Under the pieces are notes generated by a model. The model made no database searches. It had not been told where the DNA came from and was given only the letters and a program-made list of their open reading frames with translations. DNA of 6,948 nt, from the NCBI GenBank assembly GCA_013817135.1, contig JACDDF010000120.1, forward strand, positions 1 to 6,948. Direction: 5' to 3'. Position numbers and translations under genes: made by a program. Positions 6,353 through 6,948 of this stretch are shown piece after piece; position 1 is the first letter of the stretch; each line of letters starts with the position of its first letter. This DNA is from Nitrospirales bacterium. GTDB taxonomy: Bacteria > Nitrospirota > Nitrospiria > Nitrospirales > UBA8639.

Positions 6353-6948
6353 AATCCTCCGGTTAGCTGAATACGTGGCGAGGCAGGGTCCTGCACGGAT
6401 TGATCCAACATCGGCAACTGTGTGCCGCCTTTCACCCTCTCGACGCGAACACGCGTGCCGCCTGTGGCCAAAGAACCGGAGCGGGAATCAAAGCTTGGAC
6501 CCAGCAAGGTGAGGGGGTTGACTCCGCGTCCTTTCGCATATCGTCCATAGGCACGATGCCCTTGGCCCATGGGAATCGCGATTAACTCGGGGTGCAACCC
6601 TGGAAAAAATACCGCTGATGCTTCGATAGCTCCATATTCCGATGTCACTCGAACCCGATCGCCTTGATGGATGCCCATCGAACTGGCCGTGGACGGATTG
6701 ACTTCAATCCACGTGCCCCACATGCCCGTCGTCAATGGATCCGGTAATTCCTGAAGCCAGGGAAGATTGGCGCCCCGTCCATCATGCAAAGACAGGGAAG
6801 GGTAAGGGTAACAATACAAAGGATAATCAGAGGAATTCCCCAAAAATTCCGGTGGTTCATAGGTAACGGATGGCACGGTTGGCGATATCTGTCGTTTGCG
6901 GGCATCCACAGTCCACCAGCCTCCCTGTCGAAGTGCCACTTTCCATTG
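6349..6948 (-). CDS. Molybdopterin oxidoreductase-like protein, C-terminal part (cut by right window edge); ActB molybdopterin-like half
   Basis: The frame is open to the window edge, showing the last 199 residues. Most of this is the C-terminal molybdopterin-dinucleotide-binding-like beta-barrel domain. MWGTWIEVNPSTA and GIHQGDRVRVTSEYG are the usual opening of that domain, and IPMGQGHRAYGRYAKGRGVN is the closing signature seen in PsrA/ActB-type proteins. The preceding LHDGRGANLPWLQELPDP matches the ActB stretch that leads into it. In ACIII this part is a molybdopterin-like fold without molybdenum cofactor; whether that holds here cannot be judged because the catalytic and Fe-S-binding N-terminal domains are outside. 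In typical ACIII this region is fused to the ferredoxin domain, but here it ends at a TGA and the ferredoxin is a separate gene overlapping by 4 nt. A GTG at 6939 is not the start, since the frame continues upstream. Confidence 0.92.
   Translation of the reverse strand, partial: QWKVALRQGGWWTVDARKRQISPTVPSVTYEPPEFLGNSSDYPLYCYPYPSLSLHDGRGANLPWLQELPDPLTTGMWGTWIEVNPSTASSMGIHQGDRVRVTSEYGAIEASAVFFPGLHPELIAIPMGQGHRAYGRYAKGRGVNPLTLLGPSFDSRSGSLATGGTRVRVERVKGGTQLPMLDQSVQDPASPRIQLTGGL

Noticed and set aside
5612..6948. Nitrite oxidoreductase (NxrAB) or nitrate reductase (NarGH) genes
   Set aside because: The ferredoxin is far too short for NxrB/NarH, and the adjacent NrfD, DUF3341 and cytochrome genes, plus the Val in the third cysteine motif, fit ACIII instead.
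1..6948. CRISPR arrays, insertion sequences, tRNA or rRNA genes
   Set aside because: No regularly spaced repeats, transposase motifs, terminal repeats or conserved RNA sequences were seen on either strand.

Overview
The window carries eight protein-coding genes, all on the minus strand, so it reads from high to low coordinates. Seven form one tightly packed operon (6948 down to 672) that enters across the right edge. The eighth, creA, runs off the left edge (235 to 1). The operon encodes, in order: the C-terminal end of a molybdopterin-oxidoreductase-like protein, a four-cluster ferredoxin, an NrfD/ActC-type quinol-interacting membrane protein, a DUF3341 (ActD-type) membrane protein, a monoheme cytochrome c lipoprotein (ActE-type), and two different integral membrane proteins related to subunit I (CydA) of cytochrome bd oxidase.

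The first five genes match the core of alternative complex III (ACIII; ActB, C, D, E), a quinol:electron-acceptor oxidoreductase. Two things differ from the textbook act operon. The ActB equivalent is split into separate molybdopterin-like and Fe-S genes. Where ActF (a second NrfD-like subunit) would be expected after ActE, there are two tandem paralogues of the cytochrome bd superfamily instead. Both paralogues keep the conserved histidines of helix 1 and helix 5 and a C-terminal MGxxRExxR motif. Both lack the long quinol-binding loop and the GRQPW motif of real quinol oxidases, and only one keeps the glutamate pair in helix 3. The simplest model (inference) is one membrane complex in which quinol is oxidised at the NrfD-like subunit, electrons pass through Fe-S clusters and cytochrome c, and the bd-like pair handles hemes and possibly oxygen. 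The reverse direction, pushing electrons from cytochrome c into the quinone pool, is also possible.

Neighbouring operon genes overlap (4, 4, 17 and 11 nt) or lie 11 to 32 nt apart, as expected for co-translated subunits. No promoter for the operon is inside the window, and no convincing terminator follows it. A 436-nt non-coding stretch (236 to 671) separates it from creA, a small secreted protein of unknown function. That stretch holds a candidate creA promoter with two short perfect palindromes at operator-like positions.

Organism: Gram-negative (lipoprotein, periplasmic CreA) with mid-range GC by eye. Quinol-site-less bd paralogues beside ACIII-type genes point to Nitrospirota, perhaps Nitrospira or a relative. 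That is an inference from gene content, not a proof.
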